A stretch of 31,701 nt of DNA from an uncultured Campylobacter sp. (GTDB lineage Bacteria; Campylobacterota; Campylobacteria; Campylobacterales; Campylobacteraceae). The notes under the pieces were generated by a model. It saw only the letters and a list, made by a program, of their open reading frames with translations. It was not told the origin of the DNA and searched no databases. A program made the position numbers and the translations under genes. This document shows, piece by piece, positions 23,386 to 30,878 of the stretch. Positions within the stretch are counted from its first letter, which is position 1, and every line of letters begins with the position of its first letter. The DNA is taken from contig NZ_CALIST010000060.1 in the NCBI RefSeq assembly GCF_938041645.1, forward strand, positions 1 through 31,701, given 5' to 3'.

Positions 23386-24352
23386 AAATATCAAAAAAAG
23401 TGCGAGCAAAAGCGGGAGCGAAGAGTTAAATTTAGATGCGGAGAGCGGTTTAAATTTAGCGCCGCAAGCCGTTCTAAACAACGCGCAGAGCGGCGCCGGC
23501 GAGCAAATTTATTTCAGCGATTTTAGCGCGATTGATTGGCGTGCTGTGCAGGTCGCCGTCTTTCGCGCGAGCAAAAAGGCGCTAAAGATCGTCCGAGACA
23601 TCGATTTTACCGATCTTGACGCGCTTGTGGGGCTAGAGAGCCAAAAATCGGCTCTTATAAAAAATACGGACGCCTTCCTACGCAGCCGCAGCGCCAACCA
23701 CGCGCTGTTATGGGGCGAGAGCGGCTGCGGCAAATCAAGCCTTGCGAAGGCGGTTTTTTCTAAATTTATCCCGCAAGGCCTTAAGATCATTGAGATCGGC
23801 AGGGACGATCTGGGCTATCTCGTGGATATAATCGACGCGATCCGCGAAACGAACTTTAAATTTATCATCTTTTGCGACGACTTGAGCTTTGAGCTCGGCG
23901 AGAGCGGCTACAAGCATCTAAAGCCGCTACTTGAAGGCTCACTGGAGCGCGCGCCGCATAACGTGCTGATGTATGCGACATCCAACCGCCGCCACATCGT
24001 AGGCGAATGCGCAAGCGACAACGACGCCGCGCAGATAAGCCGCGGCGAGCTGCACCTAAGCGATGCGGCGAACGAGCGAATCAGCCTGAGCGAGCGCTTC
24101 GGGCTGCAGCTAAGCTTTTACGGCGGGAGCATGCGGGAGTATTTAGGGATCGTAGATGCCTATTTTGCGGCTACGCAAGGTATGAGCGCGGCGGAATTTC
24201 GCTTGAGCTTCGCCACAAATTTAGATGCGTTGCACGCAAAGGCGAGGGAGTTTGCGATGCTTCGCGCAAGTCGCAGCGGCCGTGCAGCAAAGCAGTTTTT
24301 CTTGAGCTTTAGCGAGGAATTTTTTGCAAATTTAAAAGGCGGCGGCAGATGA
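23369..24352 (+). CDS. DUF815-type AAA+ ATPase
   Basis: A 327-residue P-loop ATPase of unknown cellular role. The first 45 residues are polar and low in complexity. The core has DLDALVGLESQKSALIKNT near 85-103, Walker A WGESGCGKSSLAK near 115-127, Walker B-like FIIFCDDLSFE near 167-177, then LKPLLEGSLE and MYATSNRRHIV (sensor-like) near 190-213, and LSERFGLQLSF near 240-250. This set is typical of the DUF815 family. The ATG lies 17 bp inside mfd with GGGAG upstream. Its stop overlaps a 41-codon ORF by ATGA. A neighbour of mfd in C. jejuni too, as I recall, which may hint at a DNA-related role, but this is not shown. Confidence 0.9.
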   Translation: MRTCDENIKKSASKSGSEELNLDAESGLNLAPQAVLNNAQSGAGEQIYFSDFSAIDWRAVQVAVFRASKKALKIVRDIDFTDLDALVGLESQKSALIKNTDAFLRSRSANHALLWGESGCGKSSLAKAVFSKFIPQGLKIIEIGRDDLGYLVDIIDAIRETNFKFIIFCDDLSFELGESGYKHLKPLLEGSLERAPHNVLMYATSNRRHIVGECASDNDAAQISRGELHLSDAANERISLSERFGLQLSFYGGSMREYLGIVDAYFAATQGMSAAEFRLSFATNLDALHAKAREFAMLRASRSGRAAKQFFLSFSEEFFANLKGGGR

Positions 24353-24474
24353 ATACGGCGCGCGAATTTAAATTTGGCGTAAATTTTATCGCAGTGCTAG
24401 AGTGCGCGCAAAAAATCGCCGTCGCCGCGCGAAATTTTAGAAACGATGCTAGAAATTTCGGAGGCACGAGATGA
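24349..24474 (+). CDS. Candidate 41-aa small protein between the ATPase and the glycosylase
   Basis: An ORF of 41 codons starts at an ATG overlapping the upstream stop (ATGA) and ends in a TGA that overlaps the next start (ATGA). The translation begins MNTAREFKFGVNFIAVLE and continues with a short amphipathic or basic part, CAQKIAVAARNFRNDARNF. AAAGG lies about 9 bases upstream. No family is recognised. It could be a genuine small protein, a coupling ORF that carries ribosomes to the glycosylase start, or a remnant kept open by chance. The perfect overlaps on both sides favour translation. Confidence 0.4.
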   Translation: MNTAREFKFGVNFIAVLECAQKIAVAARNFRNDARNFGGTR

Positions 24475-25169
24475 GCGCGACCGAGCTTTTTATCGCGCTT
24501 TTTCGCGTCGTGAAAATTGAGGATTTTCGCTGGTGGCCCGGGTTTGGAAGCTTTGAGGTGGTCGTGGGGGCGATTTTGATCCAAAATACGGCGTGGCGCA
24601 ATGCCGACGCGGCGCTGCAAAACCTGCGTAGCAAAGGACTTTTGAGCTTAGAAAGCATCGCCGGGCTAGATGAAGCGGAGCTTGCGGAGATCATTAAAGT
24701 GAGCGGATTTTATAACCAAAAAGCTAGACGCTTAAGCTTGCTTTGCAAAGCGATAATCGCGGATTTTGGGGATTTTGAGAGCTTTAAAGCGGGCGTTAGC
24801 CGTGAGTGGCTGCTAGCGCGCAAGGGAATCGGCGCGGAGAGCTGCGATGCGATCCTGTGCTATGCGTGCGAGCGCGCGGTGATGGTCGCGGACAGCTACT
24901 CGGCGCGGCTGCTCGGGGCTTTGGGCTATGAGTTTGAAAGCTACGACGAGCTTAACGCGTGGCTCGGCGAGCTGGAATTTGAGCGGATCTATGAGCTTGT
25001 AAATTCCGCCAACTCTCCCTGCGATGCGGCGGCAAAAGCAGATAAGCTGAAGAACGAAAACGGCGCGTATGCATTATTTCATGGGCTCATCGTGGAATTT
25101 TGCAAAGCACATCTAAAAGGTAAAATTTTCGATGATTTTGCAATGAAATTTTTTGATAATTTAAAATAA
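24471..25169 (+). CDS. magIII: 3-methyladenine DNA glycosylase, MagIII type (endonuclease III superfamily)
   Basis: A 232-residue helix-hairpin-helix DNA glycosylase for alkylated bases. Segments matching what I recall of Helicobacter pylori MagIII: WWPGFGSFEVVVGAILIQNT near residues 21-40, SGFYNQKARRL near 78-88, SREWLLARKGIGAESCDAILCYAC near 110-133 (the HhH) and VMVADSYSARLL near 137-148 with the catalytic Asp. It ends with FHGLIVEFCK. The C-terminal four-cysteine iron-sulfur loop of true endonuclease III is absent, so an Nth label would be misleading. GGAGG lies 7 bases before the ATG. It is the last gene of the long plus-strand run; 150 bp follow before the polysaccharide genes. Confidence 0.88.
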   Translation: MSATELFIALFRVVKIEDFRWWPGFGSFEVVVGAILIQNTAWRNADAALQNLRSKGLLSLESIAGLDEAELAEIIKVSGFYNQKARRLSLLCKAIIADFGDFESFKAGVSREWLLARKGIGAESCDAILCYACERAVMVADSYSARLLGALGYEFESYDELNAWLGELEFERIYELVNSANSPCDAAAKADKLKNENGAYALFHGLIVEFCKAHLKGKIFDDFAMKFFDNLK

Positions 25170-25269
25170 ATCTTAGCCATCTTTAAAGCAAAGAACATTC
25201 TATACCATCCAAGTAGCGACAAATAGGTGATTTTATGTATTGTTAAGCGCCGATATAGCAAAATTTAAT

Positions 25270-25275
25270 TAAAAT
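25270..25275 (+). promoter_or_regulatory. Possible -10 element for the polysaccharide genes
   Basis: TAAAAT lies 44 nt before the wecB ATG in the 150-bp AT-rich gap after the glycosylase gene, overlapping the palindrome TTTAATTAAA at 25264-25273. The gap is where transcription of the new locus would have to begin. The match is weak and no -35 is evident. No convincing terminator for the upstream run was found in the gap. Confidence 0.27.
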
Positions 25276-25319
25276 TACGGCGATAAATTTGGTTAAAAAA
25301 CGGATATTTAGGGGAATTT

Positions 25320-26456
25320 ATGACTAAAAGAAAAATTTTAATAGTATTTGGAACGCGCCCGGAGGCCATTAAGATGGCTTTGTTGATAAAGGAATTTCAA
25401 AAGTGCGCGGAATTTGAAGTGAAGGTTTGCGTCACGGCGCAGCACAGACAGATGCTCGATCAGGTGCTTGAATTTTTTGAGATCAAGCCTGATTTTGATC
25501 TAAATTTAATGAAGCAGGGGCAGGATCTGTACGATATTACGTCTGGTGTTTTACTTGGTATGCGCGATGTATTTGGCGAATATACCCCAGACATCGTGTT
25601 CGTACATGGAGATACGACTACTACTTATGCCGTTTCTTTGGCGGCGTATTATCAAAAGATAGACGTTGCTCACGTAGAAGCTGGACTTAGGACGCATGAT
25701 ATCTATTCGCCGTTTCCTGAAGAGATAAATAGGCAGATGACGGGGCTCATAGCTAAATATCACTTCGCGCCGACTGCCGATGCGAGAGACAATCTCTTAA
25801 AAGAAGGCAAAGATTCAAAAAATATAATCGTTAGCGGCAACACCGTAATAGACGCGCTTTTGTGGACGATAGATAAAATCGAAAACAACGAGCTGCTAAA
25901 AAATAAAATTTTATCCTTTATAAACGCCAAATATAAGCTTAGTGATAGAAGATTTATTCTCGTTACAGGACACAGACGAGAGAATTTTGGAGAAGGCTTT
26001 GTTAATATTTGTGAGGCTTTACGTGAAATAGCGCTAAAAAACGAAAATATCGACATCGTTTATCCCGTGCATCTAAATCCAAATGTAAGAAAGCCTGTAG
26101 GAGAAATTTTATCGGGCATTTCGAATATATTTTTAATCGATCCGTTAGAGTATGATAGTTTCGTCTATCTTATGAGCAAGTCATATATGATAGTAACAGA
26201 TAGCGGCGGCATCCAAGAGGAGGCGCCGAGCCTGTGCAAGCCCGTTTTAGTTATCAGAGAAACTACCGAAAGACCTGAAGGGATAAGAGTAGGATGTGTG
26301 AAGCTTATTGGCACCAAGCGCGAAAATATCATAAAAGAGGTGCAAAAATTATTAAATTTAAAAGATGAATATGATAAAATGAGTAAAAGTGTAAGCCCGT
26401 ATGGCGACGGTAAAACTTGCAAAAAAATACTGGAATTTTTAAAAGGAATATTATGA
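25320..26456 (+). CDS. wecB: UDP-N-acetylglucosamine 2-epimerase (non-hydrolysing)
   Basis: A 378-residue cytoplasmic enzyme interconverting UDP-GlcNAc and UDP-ManNAc, precursor for surface glycans. GTRPEAIKMA near residues 11-20 is the family signature. The expected active-site residues are visible: Asp98 (HGDTTTT), Glu120 (HVEAGLRT), Glu134 (FPEEINRQM) and His218 (TGHRREN). SDSGGIQEEAP and RETTERPEG near the C-terminus bind UDP. AGGGGA precedes the ATG. The stop overlaps wecC by ATGA. It opens a locus with a different character from the housekeeping genes before it. Confidence 0.97.
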   Translation: MTKRKILIVFGTRPEAIKMALLIKEFQKCAEFEVKVCVTAQHRQMLDQVLEFFEIKPDFDLNLMKQGQDLYDITSGVLLGMRDVFGEYTPDIVFVHGDTTTTYAVSLAAYYQKIDVAHVEAGLRTHDIYSPFPEEINRQMTGLIAKYHFAPTADARDNLLKEGKDSKNIIVSGNTVIDALLWTIDKIENNELLKNKILSFINAKYKLSDRRFILVTGHRRENFGEGFVNICEALREIALKNENIDIVYPVHLNPNVRKPVGEILSGISNIFLIDPLEYDSFVYLMSKSYMIVTDSGGIQEEAPSLCKPVLVIRETTERPEGIRVGCVKLIGTKRENIIKEVQKLLNLKDEYDKMSKSVSPYGDGKTCKKILEFLKGIL

Positions 26457-27643
26457 AAAAAGTTTGCATCTTAGGTCTTGGGTATATAGGGCTACCGACG
26501 GCGGCGCTTTTGGCAAATAGGGGCTATAAAATCCACGGCGTTGACGTGGTGCAGAGCGTCGTAGATACGATCAATGAGGGTAAAATTCATATCATCGAGC
26601 CAGAACTAGATGTATTTGTTAAAAAAGCAGTGCAGAGCGGAAATTTAAAAGCAGACGTTAAGCCTGATTTCGCAGACATTTTTATCATAGCCGTTCCGAC
26701 GCCGTTTCGAGACGGATACGTGCCAAATATCGATTACGTCATAAGTGCGGCAAAATCTATAATACCATACGTAAAAGACGATAATATGGTCGTTTTAGAA
26801 TCCACTTCACCGGTAGGTACTACCGAAAAGATAGGTGAAATTTTAAAAAATGGCGGTGTTGATATTTCTAAAATTTATATCGCTCACTGCCCTGAGAGAG
26901 TTTTGCCCGGTAAAATTTTGAAAGAACTCACCCAAAATGATAGGATCGTGGGCGGAACTACAGAAATTGCTACTAAAAAGATAGCGGAATTTTATAGAGA
27001 ATTCGTTAACGGTAGTGTTTTGGAGACGGATTCTAAGACTGCAGAGATGTCAAAGCTTACAGAGAATTCTTTCCGCGACGTAAACATAGCCTTTGCAAAC
27101 GAACTTAGCATTTTATGCGATAAATTCGGCATTAACGTCTGGGAGCTTATCTCGCTAGCAAACCGTCATCCGCGAGTTAATATTTTAAGCCCGGGCTGCG
27201 GTGTAGGTGGGCACTGCATAGCGGTCGATCCGTGGTTTATCGTCCATGCGGGCGGCTACGAAGCGAGGCTGATCAAATCCGCAAGAGAGGTCAATGATCA
27301 CAAAGCCGAGTGGTGTATTGAAAAAATCAAAAACGCCGCTTTGAAATTTGAGCTGCAAAACGGCAGAAAGCCCAAAGTCGCGTGCATGGGGCTTGCTTTT
27401 AAGCCCGATATCGACGATTTGCGGGAGTCGCCTGCGCTAAATATAACCAGACGCCTGATCGCAGACGGCGTCGATGTGGTTGCCGTGGAGCCCAATATCA
27501 AGGCTCACAAAGATTTTGAGATAGTGGACTATAAAAAGGCTATCGAAATTTCGGATATTATCGTATTTTTGGTCGGACATAAGGAATTTAAAGGGCTAAA
27601 AATAGAAAAAGAAGTTTTGGATTTTTGCGGAATTTATAAATGA
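26453..27643 (+). CDS. wecC: UDP-N-acetyl-D-mannosamine dehydrogenase
   Basis: A 396-residue NAD-dependent enzyme that oxidises UDP-ManNAc twice to UDP-ManNAcA. The N-terminal Rossmann motif is GLGYIGLPTAALLANRGY near residues 7-24, followed by VPTPF near 82 and ESTSPVGTTE near 120-129. The central domain has NSFRDVNIAFANE. The catalytic Cys255 is in GVGGHCIAVDP. The C-terminal UDP-binding domain has GLAFKPDIDDLRESPAL. I chose ATG 26453 over an in-frame upstream codon because AAGGA lies 8 bases before it and the family starts at this Met. Together with wecB it gives the UDP-ManNAcA pathway. Confidence 0.96.
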   Translation: MKKVCILGLGYIGLPTAALLANRGYKIHGVDVVQSVVDTINEGKIHIIEPELDVFVKKAVQSGNLKADVKPDFADIFIIAVPTPFRDGYVPNIDYVISAAKSIIPYVKDDNMVVLESTSPVGTTEKIGEILKNGGVDISKIYIAHCPERVLPGKILKELTQNDRIVGGTTEIATKKIAEFYREFVNGSVLETDSKTAEMSKLTENSFRDVNIAFANELSILCDKFGINVWELISLANRHPRVNILSPGCGVGGHCIAVDPWFIVHAGGYEARLIKSAREVNDHKAEWCIEKIKNAALKFELQNGRKPKVACMGLAFKPDIDDLRESPALNITRRLIADGVDVVAVEPNIKAHKDFEIVDYKKAIEISDIIVFLVGHKEFKGLKIEKEVLDFCGIYK

Positions 27644-28737
27644 GTTTTCAAAAAGTAATAGATAGAGATAACCATCTGAATTTTTTTAGATTGCTTTTTG
27701 CTTTACAAGTGGTATATATGCACTCGACAGGATGGCTAAAAATACCGCTTTTGTGGGGGGGGCACGTGGATAAGTTTCTTAGGCTATTTCCCGGCGTCCC
27801 ACTGTTTTTTCTGGTTTCGGGATTTTTAATTACCGATAGTTATTTAAACAGCAGGAATTTAAAAGAGTATTTTATAAAAAGAGTGCTTAGGATATATCCG
27901 GCTTTATTCGTAAATATTTTGATACTTGAGCTGGCTATGTACGTAGGTAAAAACTTTAATGATATTTCGGTATTAAAATACATAGAATACTTCGTGTTAT
28001 ATGTTATTACCGCCGCTTCAGGCATAGCAGGCTTTATAATAGGTGTAAAAAACGGTGCTTTATATAATTATGACGGCTTTTTTAGCTCTTATCCGAGCGG
28101 CGTTTTATGGACGCTTAGCGTCGAATTATCGTTTTATATCGTCCTTCCATTTATTTTGTGTATTAGAAAGGCGATCATAAGAAATTTATTGTTAGTTTTC
28201 CTATTTTTTACATCAATGATAATTCCTGCAATCGCCGATGAAAATTTTTACTCCGCTTCAAATTTAAATAAGCTTCTCGAGTTCATCTGTTTGCCGTTTT
28301 TGTGGATATTTATCATCGGCATGGTCATGAGGCTTTATTGGCTGGATATAAAAAAATATCTCGTAGGCTACGGCTTATATTATATTGCGCTCTATTTGAT
28401 ATTTTGTTTTGCGTCTATAGAGTTTGGAAGCGGGCTTGGAGATTATAAGAGAGGCTTGGAAATTTCTACTGTATTTCAAATTTTCCTTTTGGCGTTAGTG
28501 ATCTTTAGCATGGCTTTTTCCTACACAAATTTAAAGATAGCTAGAAACACCGATCTCTCTTATAGTACATATCTTTATCATATGCTGATAGTTCAAATTC
28601 TAATTAGTCTGGGCTTTAGCGGCTCTTTATGGTTATATCTCATAGTGGTAGCAGCAACGCTCGCGATAGCTTGCGTTTCTTGGAATTTTATAGAAAAGCC
28701 GGCGTTGAAATTAAAACAAATAAAGGTTTTAAGATGA
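27640..28737 (+). CDS. Membrane acyltransferase (acyltransferase 3 / OafA-type), probably phase-variable
   Basis: A 365-residue polytopic protein with about ten membrane segments that probably O-acylates (often O-acetylates) a surface glycan. The N-terminal NFFRLLFALQVVYMHST carries the likely catalytic His28, and PLFFLVSGFLITDSYLNSR near residues 58-76 plus KRVLRIYPAL are typical of the family. Codons 39-41 contain a run of eight G (27755-27762). In this sequence the frame is open; one extra G would stop after residue 44 and one fewer after residue 62. The start overlaps the wecC stop (ATGA) and the end overlaps the next gene (ATGA). The gene is clearly AT-richer than the housekeeping genes. 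The acyl group and acceptor are unknown. Confidence 0.92.
   Translation: MSFQKVIDRDNHLNFFRLLFALQVVYMHSTGWLKIPLLWGGHVDKFLRLFPGVPLFFLVSGFLITDSYLNSRNLKEYFIKRVLRIYPALFVNILILELAMYVGKNFNDISVLKYIEYFVLYVITAASGIAGFIIGVKNGALYNYDGFFSSYPSGVLWTLSVELSFYIVLPFILCIRKAIIRNLLLVFLFFTSMIIPAIADENFYSASNLNKLLEFICLPFLWIFIIGMVMRLYWLDIKKYLVGYGLYYIALYLIFCFASIEFGSGLGDYKRGLEISTVFQIFLLALVIFSMAFSYTNLKIARNTDLSYSTYLYHMLIVQILISLGFSGSLWLYLIVVAATLAIACVSWNFIEKPALKLKQIKVLR
27755..27762 (+). repeat. G8 homopolymer tract inside the acyltransferase gene
   Basis: Eight consecutive G residues begin at 27755 in codons for Trp39-Gly40-Gly41. Poly-G tracts of about this length are the classical contingency loci of Campylobacter surface-structure genes. 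The present length is ON, and both single-base changes lead to early stops. It is the only G run longer than six that I found in the window. Confidence 0.8.
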
Positions 28738-30860
28738 TACAAGCAATAGTTAAAAAAGGCAAAGTTTTAGCGGAGCAGATCCCTGCTCCAAGCGTTTCAA
28801 AGGGATGCGTTCTTATCAAAGTGGTAAATAGCTGCATATCAGCGGGCACCGAGATAAGCGGCGTATCAAATAGCGGAAAAAGCCTAATTAGAAGGGCTTT
28901 GGAGCAGCCTGAGAACGTCAAAAAAGTCATCAATATGGTGAAATCCGACGGTATAGCCAGCGTCTATGCGAAGGTAAAGGGCAAGCTTGATAGCGGAAAT
29001 CCGACCGGTTATTCGCTTAGCGGCGTCGTCATAGCGGTCGGAGAGGGCGTTTCAAATTTTGAAATCGGAGAGCGCGTCGCCGCAGCCGGTGCAGGGCTTG
29101 CGAATCACGCAGAATACGTAGACGTGCCTAAAAATTTAGTTATGAAAATGCCGCAGGATATGGACTTTGAGCGGGCTTGCACCGTGACGCTAGGCGGCAT
29201 AGCGATGCAAGGCGTTAGGCGGATCGATCTGAGGCTGGGCGAGACCTGCGTAGTCGTGGGAGCTGGGATATTAGGGCTTCTTGCGGTACAGATGCTTAAA
29301 ATTTCAGGCGTGAGGGTTGCTGTCAGCGATTTTGACGATAGGCGCTTGCAGATAGCTAAGCAGTACGGCGCTGAGCTCGTCATAAACCCGTCAAAAGACG
29401 ATTTGTTAGACGTCGTTTCGTCTTGGAGCGGCGGATACGGCGCCGATGGAGTGCTATTTACCGCCGCTACAAGCAGTAGCGAGCCACTATCGCAAAGTTT
29501 TCAGATGTGCAAGAAAAAGGGCAGAGTGGTGCTTGTAGGCGTTGCCGGTATGCAGATAAATAGAGAGGATATGTATAAAAAGGAGCTTGATTTTCTCATC
29601 TCCACTTCTTATGGTCCTGGTCGCTACGACAAGAGCTACGAAGAGCAGGGGCTTGATTATCCGTTTAGCTACGTCAGATGGACTGAAAATCGAAACATGA
29701 GCGAGTATCTAAGGCTGGTAAATGAAAATTTGATAAAGCTGGATAAGCTCATAGACGCAAAATACTCTATCGAGCAGGTAACTGAGGCGTTTGAGTCGCT
29801 ACAGACTTCGCAGAATAAGCCGCTCATGGTTTTGCTTGACTACGGCGAGGCAAATTTAACCGAGCTTTATAGCTATCTAAATCACGATAAAAAAATTATC
29901 ATAAGCTCCGTGCCCGTAAGTAGAGACGTAATAAACGTCGCATTCGTCGGCGTCGGCGGATTTGCTACCGGGATGCACCTGCCTAATATCTCAAAGCTTA
30001 CGGATAAGTATAAAATTTACGCGATCATGAACCGAAGTGGGCATAAGGCAAAGGCGGTGGCACAGCAATATGGAGCAAACTACGCTACTTCAAATTTAGA
30101 CGATATTTTAAATGACAAAAACGTCGATCTGGTGATCATCTCCACAAGGCACGATAGCCATGCAGAGCTTACTTTAAAGGCGCTTGAAGCGGGTAAAAAC
30201 GTATTTGTAGAAAAGCCGCTTGCGACGAATAAAGAGGAGCTTGAAAAGATAAAGAAATTTTACGAAGGGGAAGGCGACAAGCCCGTTTTATTCGTGGGAT
30301 TTAATAGGCGATTTAGCGCTTACGCGCAGGAGATAAAAAAGCACACGAGCGCTAGAATAAATCCGATGATAATCAGATATAGGATGAACGCGGGTTACAT
30401 ACCGATGGATCACTGGGTGCACGAAAACGGCGGCAGGATGGTGGGCGAAGCGTGCCATATAATAGATCTGATGACGGCGCTAACGGGAAGCGAGATAGAG
30501 AGCGTATTTTCGCAGGCGATCACGCCGAGTAATGAAAAATATAGCGCCGAGGATAACAAATCCATCGTCTTAAAATACAAAGATGGTTCGGTGGCAAACA
30601 TCGAGTATTTTGCAAACGGCAGTAAGGAGCTAAGTAAGGAATTTATGGAGATCCACTTCGACGGCAAGAGCATCATTTTGGATGATTACAAAAGCCTAAA
30701 AGGATATGGGGTGGGGGTAAAAGAAATTTCAACGAACGTAAGCCAAAAGGGGCAGCTTGAAGAGCTCGAGGTGCTATTTGGGACTCTAAAAAAAGGCAAA
30801 AGCTGGCCGATAGAGCTTTGGGATATGGTGCAGACGACGGAGATTTCGTTTTTAATATGA
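28734..30860 (+). CDS. Two-domain oxidoreductase: MDR-type dehydrogenase fused to a Gfo/Idh/MocA domain
   Basis: A 708-residue fusion. Residues 1 to about 370 are a medium-chain dehydrogenase: the start MIQAIVKKGKVL, Cys34 in SCISAGTE, TGYSLSGVVIAVGEGV near 85-100, and the nucleotide-binding GAGILGLLAVQML near 175-187. No structural-zinc four-Cys loop is seen. Residues from about 400 are a Gfo/Idh/MocA domain: VAFVGVGGFATGMH near 403-416, the EKPLAT motif near 493 with the catalytic Lys, then FNRRFS and GGRMVGEACHIIDLM. Such 'bi-domain' oxidoreductases occur in polysaccharide loci, often near a heparinase-like protein, suggesting oxidation/reduction of a sugar; the exact reaction is unknown. 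I chose ATG 28734, overlapping the previous stop as ATGA. Confidence 0.9.
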   Translation: MIQAIVKKGKVLAEQIPAPSVSKGCVLIKVVNSCISAGTEISGVSNSGKSLIRRALEQPENVKKVINMVKSDGIASVYAKVKGKLDSGNPTGYSLSGVVIAVGEGVSNFEIGERVAAAGAGLANHAEYVDVPKNLVMKMPQDMDFERACTVTLGGIAMQGVRRIDLRLGETCVVVGAGILGLLAVQMLKISGVRVAVSDFDDRRLQIAKQYGAELVINPSKDDLLDVVSSWSGGYGADGVLFTAATSSSEPLSQSFQMCKKKGRVVLVGVAGMQINREDMYKKELDFLISTSYGPGRYDKSYEEQGLDYPFSYVRWTENRNMSEYLRLVNENLIKLDKLIDAKYSIEQVTEAFESLQTSQNKPLMVLLDYGEANLTELYSYLNHDKKIIISSVPVSRDVINVAFVGVGGFATGMHLPNISKLTDKYKIYAIMNRSGHKAKAVAQQYGANYATSNLDDILNDKNVDLVIISTRHDSHAELTLKALEAGKNVFVEKPLATNKEELEKIKKFYEGEGDKPVLFVGFNRRFSAYAQEIKKHTSARINPMIIRYRMNAGYIPMDHWVHENGGRMVGEACHIIDLMTALTGSEIESVFSQAITPSNEKYSAEDNKSIVLKYKDGSVANIEYFANGSKELSKEFMEIHFDGKSIILDDYKSLKGYGVGVKEISTNVSQKGQLEELEVLFGTLKKGKSWPIELWDMVQTTEISFLI

Positions 30861-30878
30861 TTAAGGTAGGAGTTATAT

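Noticed and set aside
24471..25169. Plain endonuclease III (Nth) call
   Set aside because: The C-terminal four-Cys iron-sulfur loop is missing, and the middle and C-terminal motifs fit MagIII better.
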